From contig DLHP01000013.1 in the NCBI GenBank assembly GCA_002483285.1, positions 1-7,724 of the forward strand: 7,724 nt of DNA, given 5' to 3'. Both the position numbers and the translations under genes were made by a program. This document shows positions 1-5,631 of the stretch, piece by piece (within the stretch, counting starts at the first letter, position 1; each line of letters starts with the position of its first letter). The notes beneath the pieces are model-generated. The model searched no databases. It was not told the origin of the DNA and saw nothing but the letters and a program-made list of their open reading frames with translations. Source of the stretch: Flavobacterium sp. UBA7665. GTDB lineage: Bacteria; Bacteroidota; Bacteroidia; Flavobacteriales; Flavobacteriaceae.

Positions 1-23
1 GCCTGCGGCAGCATAGCCCCGAT
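1..23 (-). repeat. Fragment of dispersed intergenic repeat (distal end)
   Basis: Read on the minus strand this segment begins ATCGGGGCTATGCTGCCGC. The same string, with a small indel, occurs on the plus strand at 7659-7678 just after the hairpin near the right edge. The two ends of the window therefore carry the same repeat in opposite orientation. In the right-hand copy this string lies 8 nt from the GGATTT that closes the hairpin; here it is separated from the matching hairpin (89-125) by 64 nt. No gene is visible in 1-54. Confidence 0.6.
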
Positions 24-88
24 TACCTCACAAAATAGTAATTTATAATTCTGTGTTCGGTCAATTCGCTTCGCTCGTGTGCAGTGGA

Positions 89-125
89 AATCCTTTTTGT
101 GGCGCAGCGCAGCCGCAAAAAGATT
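89..125 (-). repeat. Dispersed hairpin repeat, left copy
   Basis: A long inverted repeat: 93-103 (CTTTTTGTGGC) pairs with 112-122 (GCCGCAAAAAG) with one G-T pair and an 8-nt loop. After a single unpaired base at 92, the outer AAT/ATT pairs continue the stem. Read on the minus strand it has the same order (AATC, T-run, loop, A-run, GGATTT) as the hairpin at 7616-7649 and a shorter version at 4129-4160. The flank towards 180 holds a second small hairpin (TTAGCC at 143-148 with GGCTAA at 154-159). A reading frame across 53-250 is judged non-coding because it runs through these hairpins and the terminator. Function unknown; it looks like a non-coding interspersed palindromic repeat. Confidence 0.7.
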
Positions 126-173
126 GCAACGGAACCGAGGCTTTAGCCGAACTGGCTAAGCAAAGCAGGATCA

Positions 174-209
174 GTTCAAAGAAAAGAAAAAGCCCCGCCG
201 AAGCGAGGC
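174..209 (-). terminator. Rho-independent terminator of the T9SS-sorted protein gene
   Basis: On the minus strand, 209 down to 192 reads GCCTCGC, a TTCG tetraloop, then GCGGGGC, giving a 7-bp stem with one G-U pair. It is followed immediately by a T-rich run (TTTTTCTTTTC, complement of 181-191). The hairpin starts 28 bp past the stop codon of the minus-strand gene at 237-2660. A C(UUCG)G loop, GC stem and U-tract in the right direction and at the right distance make this a convincing intrinsic terminator. Confidence 0.85.
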
Positions 210-236
210 CCACCTTAAAAAAACTAAATCTAAAAA

Positions 237-2660
237 CTACTCTACACTAAATTTCCTGGTTACGTTGCCCTGGTCAGATTGCAATCGGATAAAGTACTGC
301 CCGGCCGCGAAATGGTCTAACGCAATCTCAAATTCTTTCCCAAAATTCCGCAAATCAACCGTACGGATTGTTCGACCGTTTAAGTCAAGAAGTGTCGCTT
401 GGTTTAACGTGAGTTGGCTCTCATTACGCAGTCGGATGGTAGTCGTTGCCGGATTCGGTGCCATTGTAATCTGCCGGCTCTCGATGGCAAACGCATCGTT
501 GGCGAGTACTTTTTGCACGAGTGTCAACACAAGTTTGTTGTTGGTCACCACAGTCACGTCAAAGGTATAAGTCATTCCGTTGTAATTGGCCACGACGGTT
601 GCCGGCAGGCTCGAGGTCAATGTCGTCCATGAAGTTACAACCGTAAACTGGTCGTTGATGGCGGGATCAAAATACAAATCCACATTCAAAGTTCCGGCCA
701 TTTCTGCTTGGCTTTGTACCGTCATCGAATCGTAGCCTGTACCCGGCACGAGTCCGTAAAGTTCTACGTTGAGACGCGTGCTTGCAGTAGACGAATAGTT
801 GCCAACTACCGTAAGCGCGCCCGGATTTCCACCCGGAGCAAAAGTCCCGTTGTTAATAAAATTAGCGCCGGAGGCCAACTGGATAGCGCTTGTTCCGCTA
901 ACTATACCAGTCAAAGTGTTATTGAGCGAATCGAGTTTAAGCACGCCAGCGTTTGCCTCAATGTTGCCTGTGTTGTTTACGGTTGCGCCAATAGCGTAGG
1001 TTCCGGTGCTGGCACTTTTCTTAAGCAGGCCCAAATTGTTTATGATATTGGTACCGGTTCCTGATGCAAGAGCGCCTGCCAACTGGATGTCGATGGTGGC
1101 ATTCGCGAGGTTGTTGATGGTGGCACCGTTCATCGTTACCGTTTGGTCGGAAGTCATTTTGATGGTATTGGCATTCACGAGCGTTGTAGATTCGGATAGG
1201 AACCGGTTGCCTACCCAAGCGCCCGAAAGTTCGAATACACCTAAGTTGGTCAGTGTACCACCTCCTTTTATGGTTCCCGAACCCCAGTTTAAAAGCCCGT
1301 TTCCGCTAAAGTTGAAAGTCGCAGCGACCGGGACGTTAATATCAGAATTGAACGTGAAAGTACCATCAACCACTCCGGTTAACGTTCCCGAACAATTGAT
1401 CGGCTGAATATTCATGAGTATGCCCGTTGCCGCCACATTGTAAATCCCGCCGTTGAGTTGGGTTTGCGCATTGCTGATTTGAATCATACCTGCCTCAACC
1501 GAAATCGTGCCGGTGTTGGTCAGCGCCGAATCAATACGGCCGGTGGCAGGCGCGGAGGTAATTTTAATCAATCCGTTATTGTTAAAAGCGTGGCTGCCGG
1601 TTCCGGTCCCGAGCATTTGATGCGATTGTTTAAAATCGATGATTCCTGTTGCCAGGTTGTTGAGTGTTCCATTCTGGATGTCTATAGACCAGTCGGTTTG
1701 GATGCGGATTGTTGCAGCATTATTGAATGTGGTGCCACCTTCGATGATTTTGGTTCCAAAGTAAGCTCCGGTCATTTGCAGCAAGCTGTTATTGAGGAGT
1801 GTTCCACCGCCCGTAACACGTCCATTGCCCCAATTGAAAGTACCAACGCCCGAGAAATTAAAAGTCGCTGTCACAGGAACACTTACTGTTCCTGACCAGT
1901 TGAGCCCACCGGCAATATTTCCTGTAAGTGTGCCCGATGTGGTCACGGTTGATGTCCATAAAAGATTGCCGTTTGCGGCAACGTTGTACATCCCACCGTT
2001 TAAGACGGTTTGCGCATTGTTAAGTTGGAGGGTTCCAGATTCTACAGCAATGGTTCCAGTATTGTTAAGCGCTGCGGCGATAACGGCCGATCCGATGTTG
2101 TCAGTTTTTTTAATGATCCCTGCATTGTTGAGCGCATGGCTGCCAGTTCCCGTTGCCGAGATCTGGTGCGGAAACTGAAAATCGATTGTCCCGGTAGGCA
2201 AGTTATTGAGCGTTCCGTCGCTGATGTCAAGTGACCAATCTGAGACGATGTTGATGGTGCCCGAGTTGTTGAGCGTTGCGCCACCATCGATTTTTTTGCC
2301 GCCAGCCACGAGCGTCATCACGCCGAGATTGTTGAGGGTGCCGCCGCCACTGAGGGTTCCGCTGCCCCAAGAAATGGTAGACGACGCATCGGCATTAGAA
2401 GTCTCGGAAATAGAAAGATTCGCTTGGATGGTAAGCGCCGCCGTACCCTCTAATTGAACAGACAGCACATTGGCGTTGGTGTTGAGCACCACAGTTTTTC
2501 CGTCAGGAATGACAACTGTATTGGTTGCGCCGGGTACGGTATTGAGACTCCAGTTCAAACCGTTATTCCAGCTCGTGTTGATTGCCCCGGTAAAAGTATT
2601 GGTTTGGGCAACGGTAGTAATCGTGGCACAGAATGCCAGTAAAAAGAAAAGTTGTTTCAT
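237..2660 (-). CDS. Secreted repeat protein with T9SS type A C-terminal sorting domain
   Basis: An 807-residue exported protein. Residues 1-19 form a signal peptide (MKQLFFLLAFCATITTVAQ, likely cleavage after AQ). Residues 28-54 carry a W-N-G-x-N-W-S...VPG...IPDG motif common at the start of Bacteroidota surface repeat proteins. Three related blocks of about 180 residues follow, beginning at the W-G-x-G motif at 97, 276 and 458. Each has GGGTL, then NN-x-x-TI, a DGT/NGT-LNNL-like turn, GTGS/GTGT, and an NTG-x-I strand. They look like beta-solenoid units rich in Asn, Gly and Thr. The third block is shorter and runs into a APGGNPGALTVVGNY segment (608-622), similar to passenger-domain repeats. 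The last 75 or so residues (MAPNPATTTIRL, LLDLNGR, AAGQYFIRL, KFSVE) match the Por secretion tail, so the protein should cross the outer membrane by the type IX system and be anchored or released. Whether it is an adhesin, a matrix protein or something else cannot be told; no catalytic motif is seen. A terminator lies just downstream. Confidence 0.93.
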   Translation of the reverse strand: MKQLFFLLAFCATITTVAQTNTFTGAINTSWNNGLNWSLNTVPGATNTVVIPDGKTVVLNTNANVLSVQLEGTAALTIQANLSISETSNADASSTISWGSGTLSGGGTLNNLGVMTLVAGGKKIDGGATLNNSGTINIVSDWSLDISDGTLNNLPTGTIDFQFPHQISATGTGSHALNNAGIIKKTDNIGSAVIAAALNNTGTIAVESGTLQLNNAQTVLNGGMYNVAANGNLLWTSTVTTSGTLTGNIAGGLNWSGTVSVPVTATFNFSGVGTFNWGNGRVTGGGTLLNNSLLQMTGAYFGTKIIEGGTTFNNAATIRIQTDWSIDIQNGTLNNLATGIIDFKQSHQMLGTGTGSHAFNNNGLIKITSAPATGRIDSALTNTGTISVEAGMIQISNAQTQLNGGIYNVAATGILMNIQPINCSGTLTGVVDGTFTFNSDINVPVAATFNFSGNGLLNWGSGTIKGGGTLTNLGVFELSGAWVGNRFLSESTTLVNANTIKMTSDQTVTMNGATINNLANATIDIQLAGALASGTGTNIINNLGLLKKSASTGTYAIGATVNNTGNIEANAGVLKLDSLNNTLTGIVSGTSAIQLASGANFINNGTFAPGGNPGALTVVGNYSSTASTRLNVELYGLVPGTGYDSMTVQSQAEMAGTLNVDLYFDPAINDQFTVVTSWTTLTSSLPATVVANYNGMTYTFDVTVVTNNKLVLTLVQKVLANDAFAIESRQITMAPNPATTTIRLRNESQLTLNQATLLDLNGRTIRTVDLRNFGKEFEIALDHFAAGQYFIRLQSDQGNVTRKFSVE

Positions 2661-2733
2661 GATATAACTATTTTAAGGATTTAAAAAATAAACAGCTATA
2701 GCAACAGAGAAAGTGAGGTGTTTGGAGGCAGTG

Positions 2734-2768
2734 TAAAATTACCGCCTGCTGTGGGTTCACTGTCCCAA
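2734..2768 (-). promoter_or_regulatory. Possible promoter of the T9SS-sorted protein gene (weak)
   Basis: On the minus strand TAATTTTA (2741 down to 2734) matches seven of eight positions of the Bacteroidota -7 element TAnnTTTG. A TTG (complement of 2766-2768) lies 24 nt upstream, somewhat further than usual for the -33 element. It would give a leader of about 70 nt before the ATG at 2660. The last consensus base is missing and the spacing is long, so this is only a candidate. Confidence 0.3.
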
Positions 2769-2782
2769 AAAACGCTTTTTGG
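2765..2782. terminator. Small A/T-rich hairpin downstream of the AraC-type gene; possible weak terminator
   Basis: CCAAAAA (2765-2771) and TTTTTGG (2776-2782) form a perfect 7-bp stem with a 4-nt loop. It lies about 95 nt past the stop of the minus-strand AraC-type gene and upstream of the next minus-strand gene. The stem is mostly A-T and no separate U-tract follows, so termination would be weak. It overlaps the candidate -33 element of the next gene. The rest of 2661-2875 shows nothing I can name. Confidence 0.3.
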
Positions 2783-2875
2783 CGCATTTGTGAACACATT
2801 TGAACGAAATGTTGAATGGAAAAAGGTATGTTGGGAATGTCGATGCGAAAAGAGCACCAAAGAAATTCAAACCAC

Positions 2876-4036
2876 TCACGCCAAAGATTGCGCTGAGGAT
2901 TCGTTTTCCATTTCAGAATTCTTGTATTCCGACGGCGTCATGCCCGTCACTTTTTTAAACGTATTGTTAAATGAAGTCTTCGATGCAAATCCGGCTTCAA
3001 GCCCAATGGCGACCAAAGTGTAATTGCCAAAATCGGGATGGCGCAGGTAAAATTTCGCTTCCTTAACGCGCAATTCATTCATGTATTCGGGGAAAGTGGT
3101 TCCCATTTCTTTATTGATGATGCGTGAGAGGTGGCTTTTACTCAGGTTGAGTTCTTCGGCTACTTTATCGAGCGTCAAATCGGGGTTGAGGAAATATTTT
3201 TTATTGACCAGTAAATCTTCAAACGCCGATACGTAATCATTCTTTGATTTATCGACTACAATAATGCTGCTGCGGTTCAAGGCGTGGTTCCTGATTTTTT
3301 TGCGTTCCTCATTCACGCCGTATTTGTAAATGCCCACATGGCCAAGCCAATAAATCATCACCGACAGCGAAACCCACATGATGTACCAGATGTCCTGCGG
3401 CGGATCATACAGCACCATGTACAGCGTCACGCAAAACCAAACCAGGCACAGCATAAAAAAAGTGGCCAGGATGTTCCTGAACCATTTGAGTTTGGGCAGC
3501 ATTTTAGCCACTTCCAAACCTTGCGATGCCCTTTCTACTTTTCGCGTCTCGCGCAGCAGCCAGCTCAGGATTGAGATGGTAAGCAAGATGCCGGCAAACT
3601 CAATGACAGCTTCCAGGATCAGGTAACGGTGTTGATTTCCCAAGTACCGGTAATTGATTTTGAGGTAACTAATTGCCAGCACTCCAATAGCAAAAGGCGT
3701 AAGCATCCAGGCAATGGTTTTATTGGCAATCGGGCGTTCGGGATACAGCAATTTGACGCCGTAAAAAAACATCAGCGGCGCCATCACCAATTGTCCCGGC
3801 GTCCAAAAATAACCATACATGTAGCGGTTTTTAACGAGCCGTGTCGCGGTCAGGTAATACTGGAAATTGTGCACAGAAAAAACCACAATCATCAACGCCA
3901 ACAACAACGTACTCGTATCGCGGTATTTTTTAGAAAATGCCACGATGAGCCCAAAAATTAAGCCTTGCACAATCCCGCCGAGGATTAGGCTGTTGTAGAT
4001 ATTGAATTGATAAGGTAAAGTGCCCCAACTGTCCAT
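2876..4036 (-). CDS. Membrane-bound AraC-family transcriptional regulator (7 TM plus HTH)
   Basis: A 386-residue protein with two parts. The first 240 residues contain about seven hydrophobic segments (roughly 13-35, 43-62, 78-97, 107-125, 138-160, 188-208 and 216-238), so this half sits in the inner membrane. Residues 268-373 form a typical AraC/XylS DNA-binding domain. The first helix-turn-helix is around LTLDKVAEELNLSKSHLSRI (287-306). The second lies at 338-372, with A-I-G-L-E-A-G-F-A-S-K-T-S-F and the closing F-K-K-V-T-G-M-T-P-S-E-Y signature. Membrane-sensor AraC proteins of this layout are common in Bacteroidota and are usually annotated only as helix-turn-helix regulators; the signal and target are not known. 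The neighbouring T9SS-sorted gene lies 215 bp downstream on the same strand and is a possible but unproven target. Start: no other ATG precedes the first membrane helix, and a -7-like element sits only 5 nt upstream. Confidence 0.92.
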   Translation of the reverse strand: MDSWGTLPYQFNIYNSLILGGIVQGLIFGLIVAFSKKYRDTSTLLLALMIVVFSVHNFQYYLTATRLVKNRYMYGYFWTPGQLVMAPLMFFYGVKLLYPERPIANKTIAWMLTPFAIGVLAISYLKINYRYLGNQHRYLILEAVIEFAGILLTISILSWLLRETRKVERASQGLEVAKMLPKLKWFRNILATFFMLCLVWFCVTLYMVLYDPPQDIWYIMWVSLSVMIYWLGHVGIYKYGVNEERKKIRNHALNRSSIIVVDKSKNDYVSAFEDLLVNKKYFLNPDLTLDKVAEELNLSKSHLSRIINKEMGTTFPEYMNELRVKEAKFYLRHPDFGNYTLVAIGLEAGFASKTSFNNTFKKVTGMTPSEYKNSEMENESSAQSLA

Positions 4037-4041
4037 ACTTT

Positions 4042-4049
4042 CAAATATA
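4042..4049 (-). promoter_or_regulatory. Bacteroidota -7 promoter element for the AraC-type gene
   Basis: On the minus strand this reads TATATTTG, a perfect match to TAnnTTTG. It ends only 5 nt before the ATG at 4036, so transcription would begin at or within a few bases of the start codon and the mRNA would be almost leaderless. No clear TTG-type -33 element is visible about 20 nt upstream, and the surroundings are AT-rich, so a chance match is possible. Confidence 0.45.
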
Positions 4050-4092
4050 ATAATTTTATCATTTGGTAAAATAATTTATAGCGGGCGGTTTG

Positions 4093-4333
4093 TTTGGGCG
4101 TGCCCCTGCGGGTCAGGCTGTTCGCTTTATCTTTTGCTGCGCTGCGCTACACAAAAGGATGCCGCTGCCATCCTTCACGCGGGCTTGGGGGCCGCCGGGA
4201 AATTTCGCGCGAGTCTTCCGGGTTGGGTAACCAACTGCGGTAATAAGAAAGAACACTCCGGTGGCACCCGCGTGAGCGATCGCGGCAAGCACCGCGTGCA
4301 GCCAAGAGCGCGACCCGCAGGGGCACGCCCAAA
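4093..4333. repeat. 241-bp inverted-repeat element with perfect 22-bp ends
   Basis: Positions 4093-4114 and 4312-4333 are exact reverse complements over 22 bp (outer end TTTGGGCGTGCC). A second matching pair lies inside: TCACGCGGG at 4175-4183 and CCCGCGTGA at 4267-4275. The element therefore looks like two copies of one repeat facing each other, with a central unpaired part at 4184-4266. The left arm carries the CTTTTG/CAAAAG hairpin. The right arm instead carries a GC-rich hairpin (GGC-AA-GCAC at 4284-4292 with GTGC-A-GCC at 4296-4303). No transposase and no target-site duplication directly beside the ends are seen. As a cruciform or RNA hairpin it would be very stable. Its base composition is clearly richer in GC than the AT-rich spacers on either side. 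Confidence 0.75.
4129..4175 (+). repeat. Dispersed hairpin repeat, middle copy
   Basis: CTTTTG (4131-4136) pairs with CAAAAG (4152-4157). One unpaired G at 4158 follows, and then the AT at 4129-4130 pairs with AT at 4159-4160. This is the same stem-with-bulge plan as at 89-125 and 7616-7649. A mutually exclusive second hairpin overlaps it: AAGGATG (4155-4161) with CATCCTT (4169-4175), perfect over 7 bp with a 7-nt loop. The core lies in the left arm of the 241-bp inverted-repeat element. Confidence 0.65.
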
Positions 4334-4380
4334 AATTTAATTGCTTGTTAAATTAAATGGGCAGACGCATTGAAATCATT

Positions 4381-4388
4381 TATCTTTG
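4381..4388 (+). promoter_or_regulatory. Bacteroidota -7 promoter element for tgt
   Basis: TATCTTTG is a perfect match to TAnnTTTG and ends 18 nt before the ATG at 4407, predicting a leader of roughly 10-15 nt. This placement close to the start is typical of flavobacterial genes. No good TTG is found at the usual -33 spacing; only a weak TGG at 4358-4360 is near. The TTG inside this element is in frame with tgt and could be mistaken for a start codon. Confidence 0.65.
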
Positions 4389-4406
4389 CCCACTGAAATT
4401 ACCCCT

Positions 4407-5537
4407 ATGCAATTCGAATTATTACAAAAAGACCTCCAAACTAAAGCGCGCGCCAGCAAAATCACGACCGACCATGGCGTGATTGAAACCCCGATTTTTA
4501 TGCCTGTAGGCACCGTTGCCTCGGTAAAAGGCGTCCACCAGCGCGAACTCAAAGAAGAAATCAACCCCGATATTATCCTGGGAAATACCTATCATTTGTA
4601 TTTGCGTCCGCAGCAGCACATTTTAGAGCAGGCGGGCGGATTGCACAAATTCATGAACTGGGACCGCAATATTTTGACCGATTCTGGCGGTTACCAGGTT
4701 TATTCGCTGTCGGCCAACCGTAAAATTAAAGAAGAAGGCGTGAAGTTTAAGTCGCACATAGACGGATCGCTGCACTTTTTTACGCCCGAAAACGTCATGG
4801 AAATCCAACGCACGATTGGTGCTGACATCATCATGGCTTTTGACGAATGCACGCCTTATCCGTGTGATTACCGATACGCACAACGCTCCATGCACATGAC
4901 GCACCGTTGGCTTGACCGTTGCATCAACCACCTCGAAAAATTGCCGTTCAAATACGGGTACGAACAGACGTTTTTCCCGATCGTTCAAGGCAGCACCTAT
5001 AAAGATTTGCGTATCCAATCGGCAGAATACATCGCCAATTCGGGGCAGCAAGGCAACGCCATCGGCGGATTGTCGGTGGGAGAACCTGCTGAGGAAATGT
5101 ACGCGATGACCGAAGTGGTCTGTGATATTTTACCCGAAGACAAGCCACGTTATTTGATGGGTGTTGGAACGCCAATCAACATCCTTGAAAACATCGCGCT
5201 CGGCGTAGACATGTTCGATTGCGTGATGCCCACCAGAAATGCGCGTAACGGCATGCTCTTTACCGCGCACGGCACGATCAACATCAAGAATAAAAAGTGG
5301 GAAGCCGATTTTTCACCGCTCGATCCAGAAGGTACGACTTTCGTTGACCACGAATACACCAAAGCCTACCTGCGCCACCTGTTTGCCGCCAATGAATACC
5401 TGGGCAAACAGATCGCCACGATCCACAACCTCGGATTTTATATGTGGTTGGTTCGTGAAGCCAGAAAACATATCTTAGCGGGAGATTTCCGCGAGTGGAA
5501 AGAAATGATGGTGAAGCAGATGGATAAGAGATTGTAA
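4407..5537 (+). CDS. tgt: Queuine/preQ1 tRNA-ribosyltransferase (tRNA-guanine transglycosylase)
   Basis: This 376-residue enzyme exchanges guanine-34 in the anticodon of tRNAs for Asp, Asn, His and Tyr with preQ1, the committed tRNA step of queuosine synthesis in the cytoplasm. Family motifs are clear along the whole TIM barrel: F-M-P-V-G-T-V-A-S-V-K-G (31-42), LGNTYHLYLRP (58-68), TDSGGYQ (91-97, Asp92), FDECTPYP (145-152, Asp146), VQGS (193-196), GGLSVGE (220-226) and GVDMFDCVMPTR (266-277), with Asp271 as the expected nucleophile. The C-terminal zinc site is odd. Where the family has C-x-C-x-x-C, this protein has Gly309, Thr311 and Asp314, while the fourth ligand, His340 in the I-H-N-L motif, is kept. 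Length is normal. Start: ATG at 4407 is chosen over an in-frame TTG at 4386 because that TTG is part of the -7 promoter element. The gene is followed at 94 bp by an LptF/LptG permease in the same direction. Confidence 0.97.
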   Translation: MQFELLQKDLQTKARASKITTDHGVIETPIFMPVGTVASVKGVHQRELKEEINPDIILGNTYHLYLRPQQHILEQAGGLHKFMNWDRNILTDSGGYQVYSLSANRKIKEEGVKFKSHIDGSLHFFTPENVMEIQRTIGADIIMAFDECTPYPCDYRYAQRSMHMTHRWLDRCINHLEKLPFKYGYEQTFFPIVQGSTYKDLRIQSAEYIANSGQQGNAIGGLSVGEPAEEMYAMTEVVCDILPEDKPRYLMGVGTPINILENIALGVDMFDCVMPTRNARNGMLFTAHGTINIKNKKWEADFSPLDPEGTTFVDHEYTKAYLRHLFAANEYLGKQIATIHNLGFYMWLVREARKHILAGDFREWKEMMVKQMDKRL

Positions 5538-5538
5538 A

Positions 5539-5573
5539 TCGGTGCAAGGTGCAGGCTACAAGGTGCAGGGAAA
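5539..5573 (+). repeat. Imperfect 7-bp tandem repeat (AAGGTGC type)
   Basis: Directly after the tgt stop, the units TCGGTGC, AAGGTGC, AGGCTAC, AAGGTGC and AGGGAAA follow each other in 7-bp steps. The first unit starts two bases after the stop codon. It is an imperfect array, partly related in sequence to the complement of the exact array at 5599-5627, so CAGGG at 5566-5570 could pair with CCCTG units there. Function unknown. Confidence 0.55.
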
Positions 5574-5598
5574 AGGTCTCCGAGCCGACACTGTGCCA

Positions 5599-5627
5599 AA
5601 CCCTGAACCCTGAACCCTGAACCCTGA
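5599..5627 (+). repeat. Exact 7-bp tandem repeat, four copies of AACCCTG
   Basis: Four perfect AACCCTG units (5599-5605, 5606-5612, 5613-5619, 5620-5626) end 5 bp before the ATG of the permease. Because the unit length is not a multiple of three, the TGA created at each junction falls in all three forward frames (5604, 5611, 5618, 5625). No upstream in-frame start for the permease is therefore possible. The array lies where its ribosome-binding region would be, so changes in copy number could affect translation. Confidence 0.8.
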
Positions 5628-5631
5628 GCCC

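Larger units (their letters stand above)
4037..4406. other. Intergenic region between divergent genes
   Basis: This 370-bp stretch separates the leftward AraC-type gene from rightward tgt. It contains, in order, the minus-strand -7 element at 4042-4049, an AT-rich spacer, the 241-bp inverted-repeat element at 4093-4333, a short AT-rich spacer and the plus-strand -7 element at 4381-4388. Reading frames exist on both strands here (4020-4340 plus, 4147-4332 minus), but they run through the palindromes, overlap each other or the promoter region, and have low-complexity Arg/Pro/Gly-rich translations. I do not call a gene. Confidence 0.8.

Noticed and set aside
53..250. 65-residue reading frame on the plus strand
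   Set aside because: It runs through the dispersed hairpin and the complement of a minus-strand terminator and overlaps the end of the T9SS gene; there is no promoter element or recognisable protein.
708..1407. Several plus-strand frames of 118-145 residues opposite the T9SS gene
   Set aside because: They are antisense shadows of a long gene that has a signal peptide, regular repeats and a sorting tail; their own translations show no domain.
2785..2800. TGTGAACACA palindrome as a CRP-like operator
   Set aside because: A 10-bp palindrome of this kind is expected by chance, and its position far from the candidate promoter gives no support.
4093..4333. Insertion sequence
   Set aside because: The terminal inverted repeats are good, but there is no transposase frame in 241 bp and no target-site duplication directly next to the ends. 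At most it is a non-autonomous element, so I list it only as a repeat.
4020..4340. 106-residue plus-strand and 61-residue minus-strand frames in the tgt upstream region
   Set aside because: Both are read out of the 241-bp palindromic element, have low-complexity Arg/Pro/Gly-rich translations, and the plus frame begins inside the AraC-type gene. They are best explained as repeat-derived frames.
5539..5627. CRISPR array or telomere-like repeat
   Set aside because: Units are only 7 bp without spacers, and no cas gene is nearby. A simple tandem repeat explains it.
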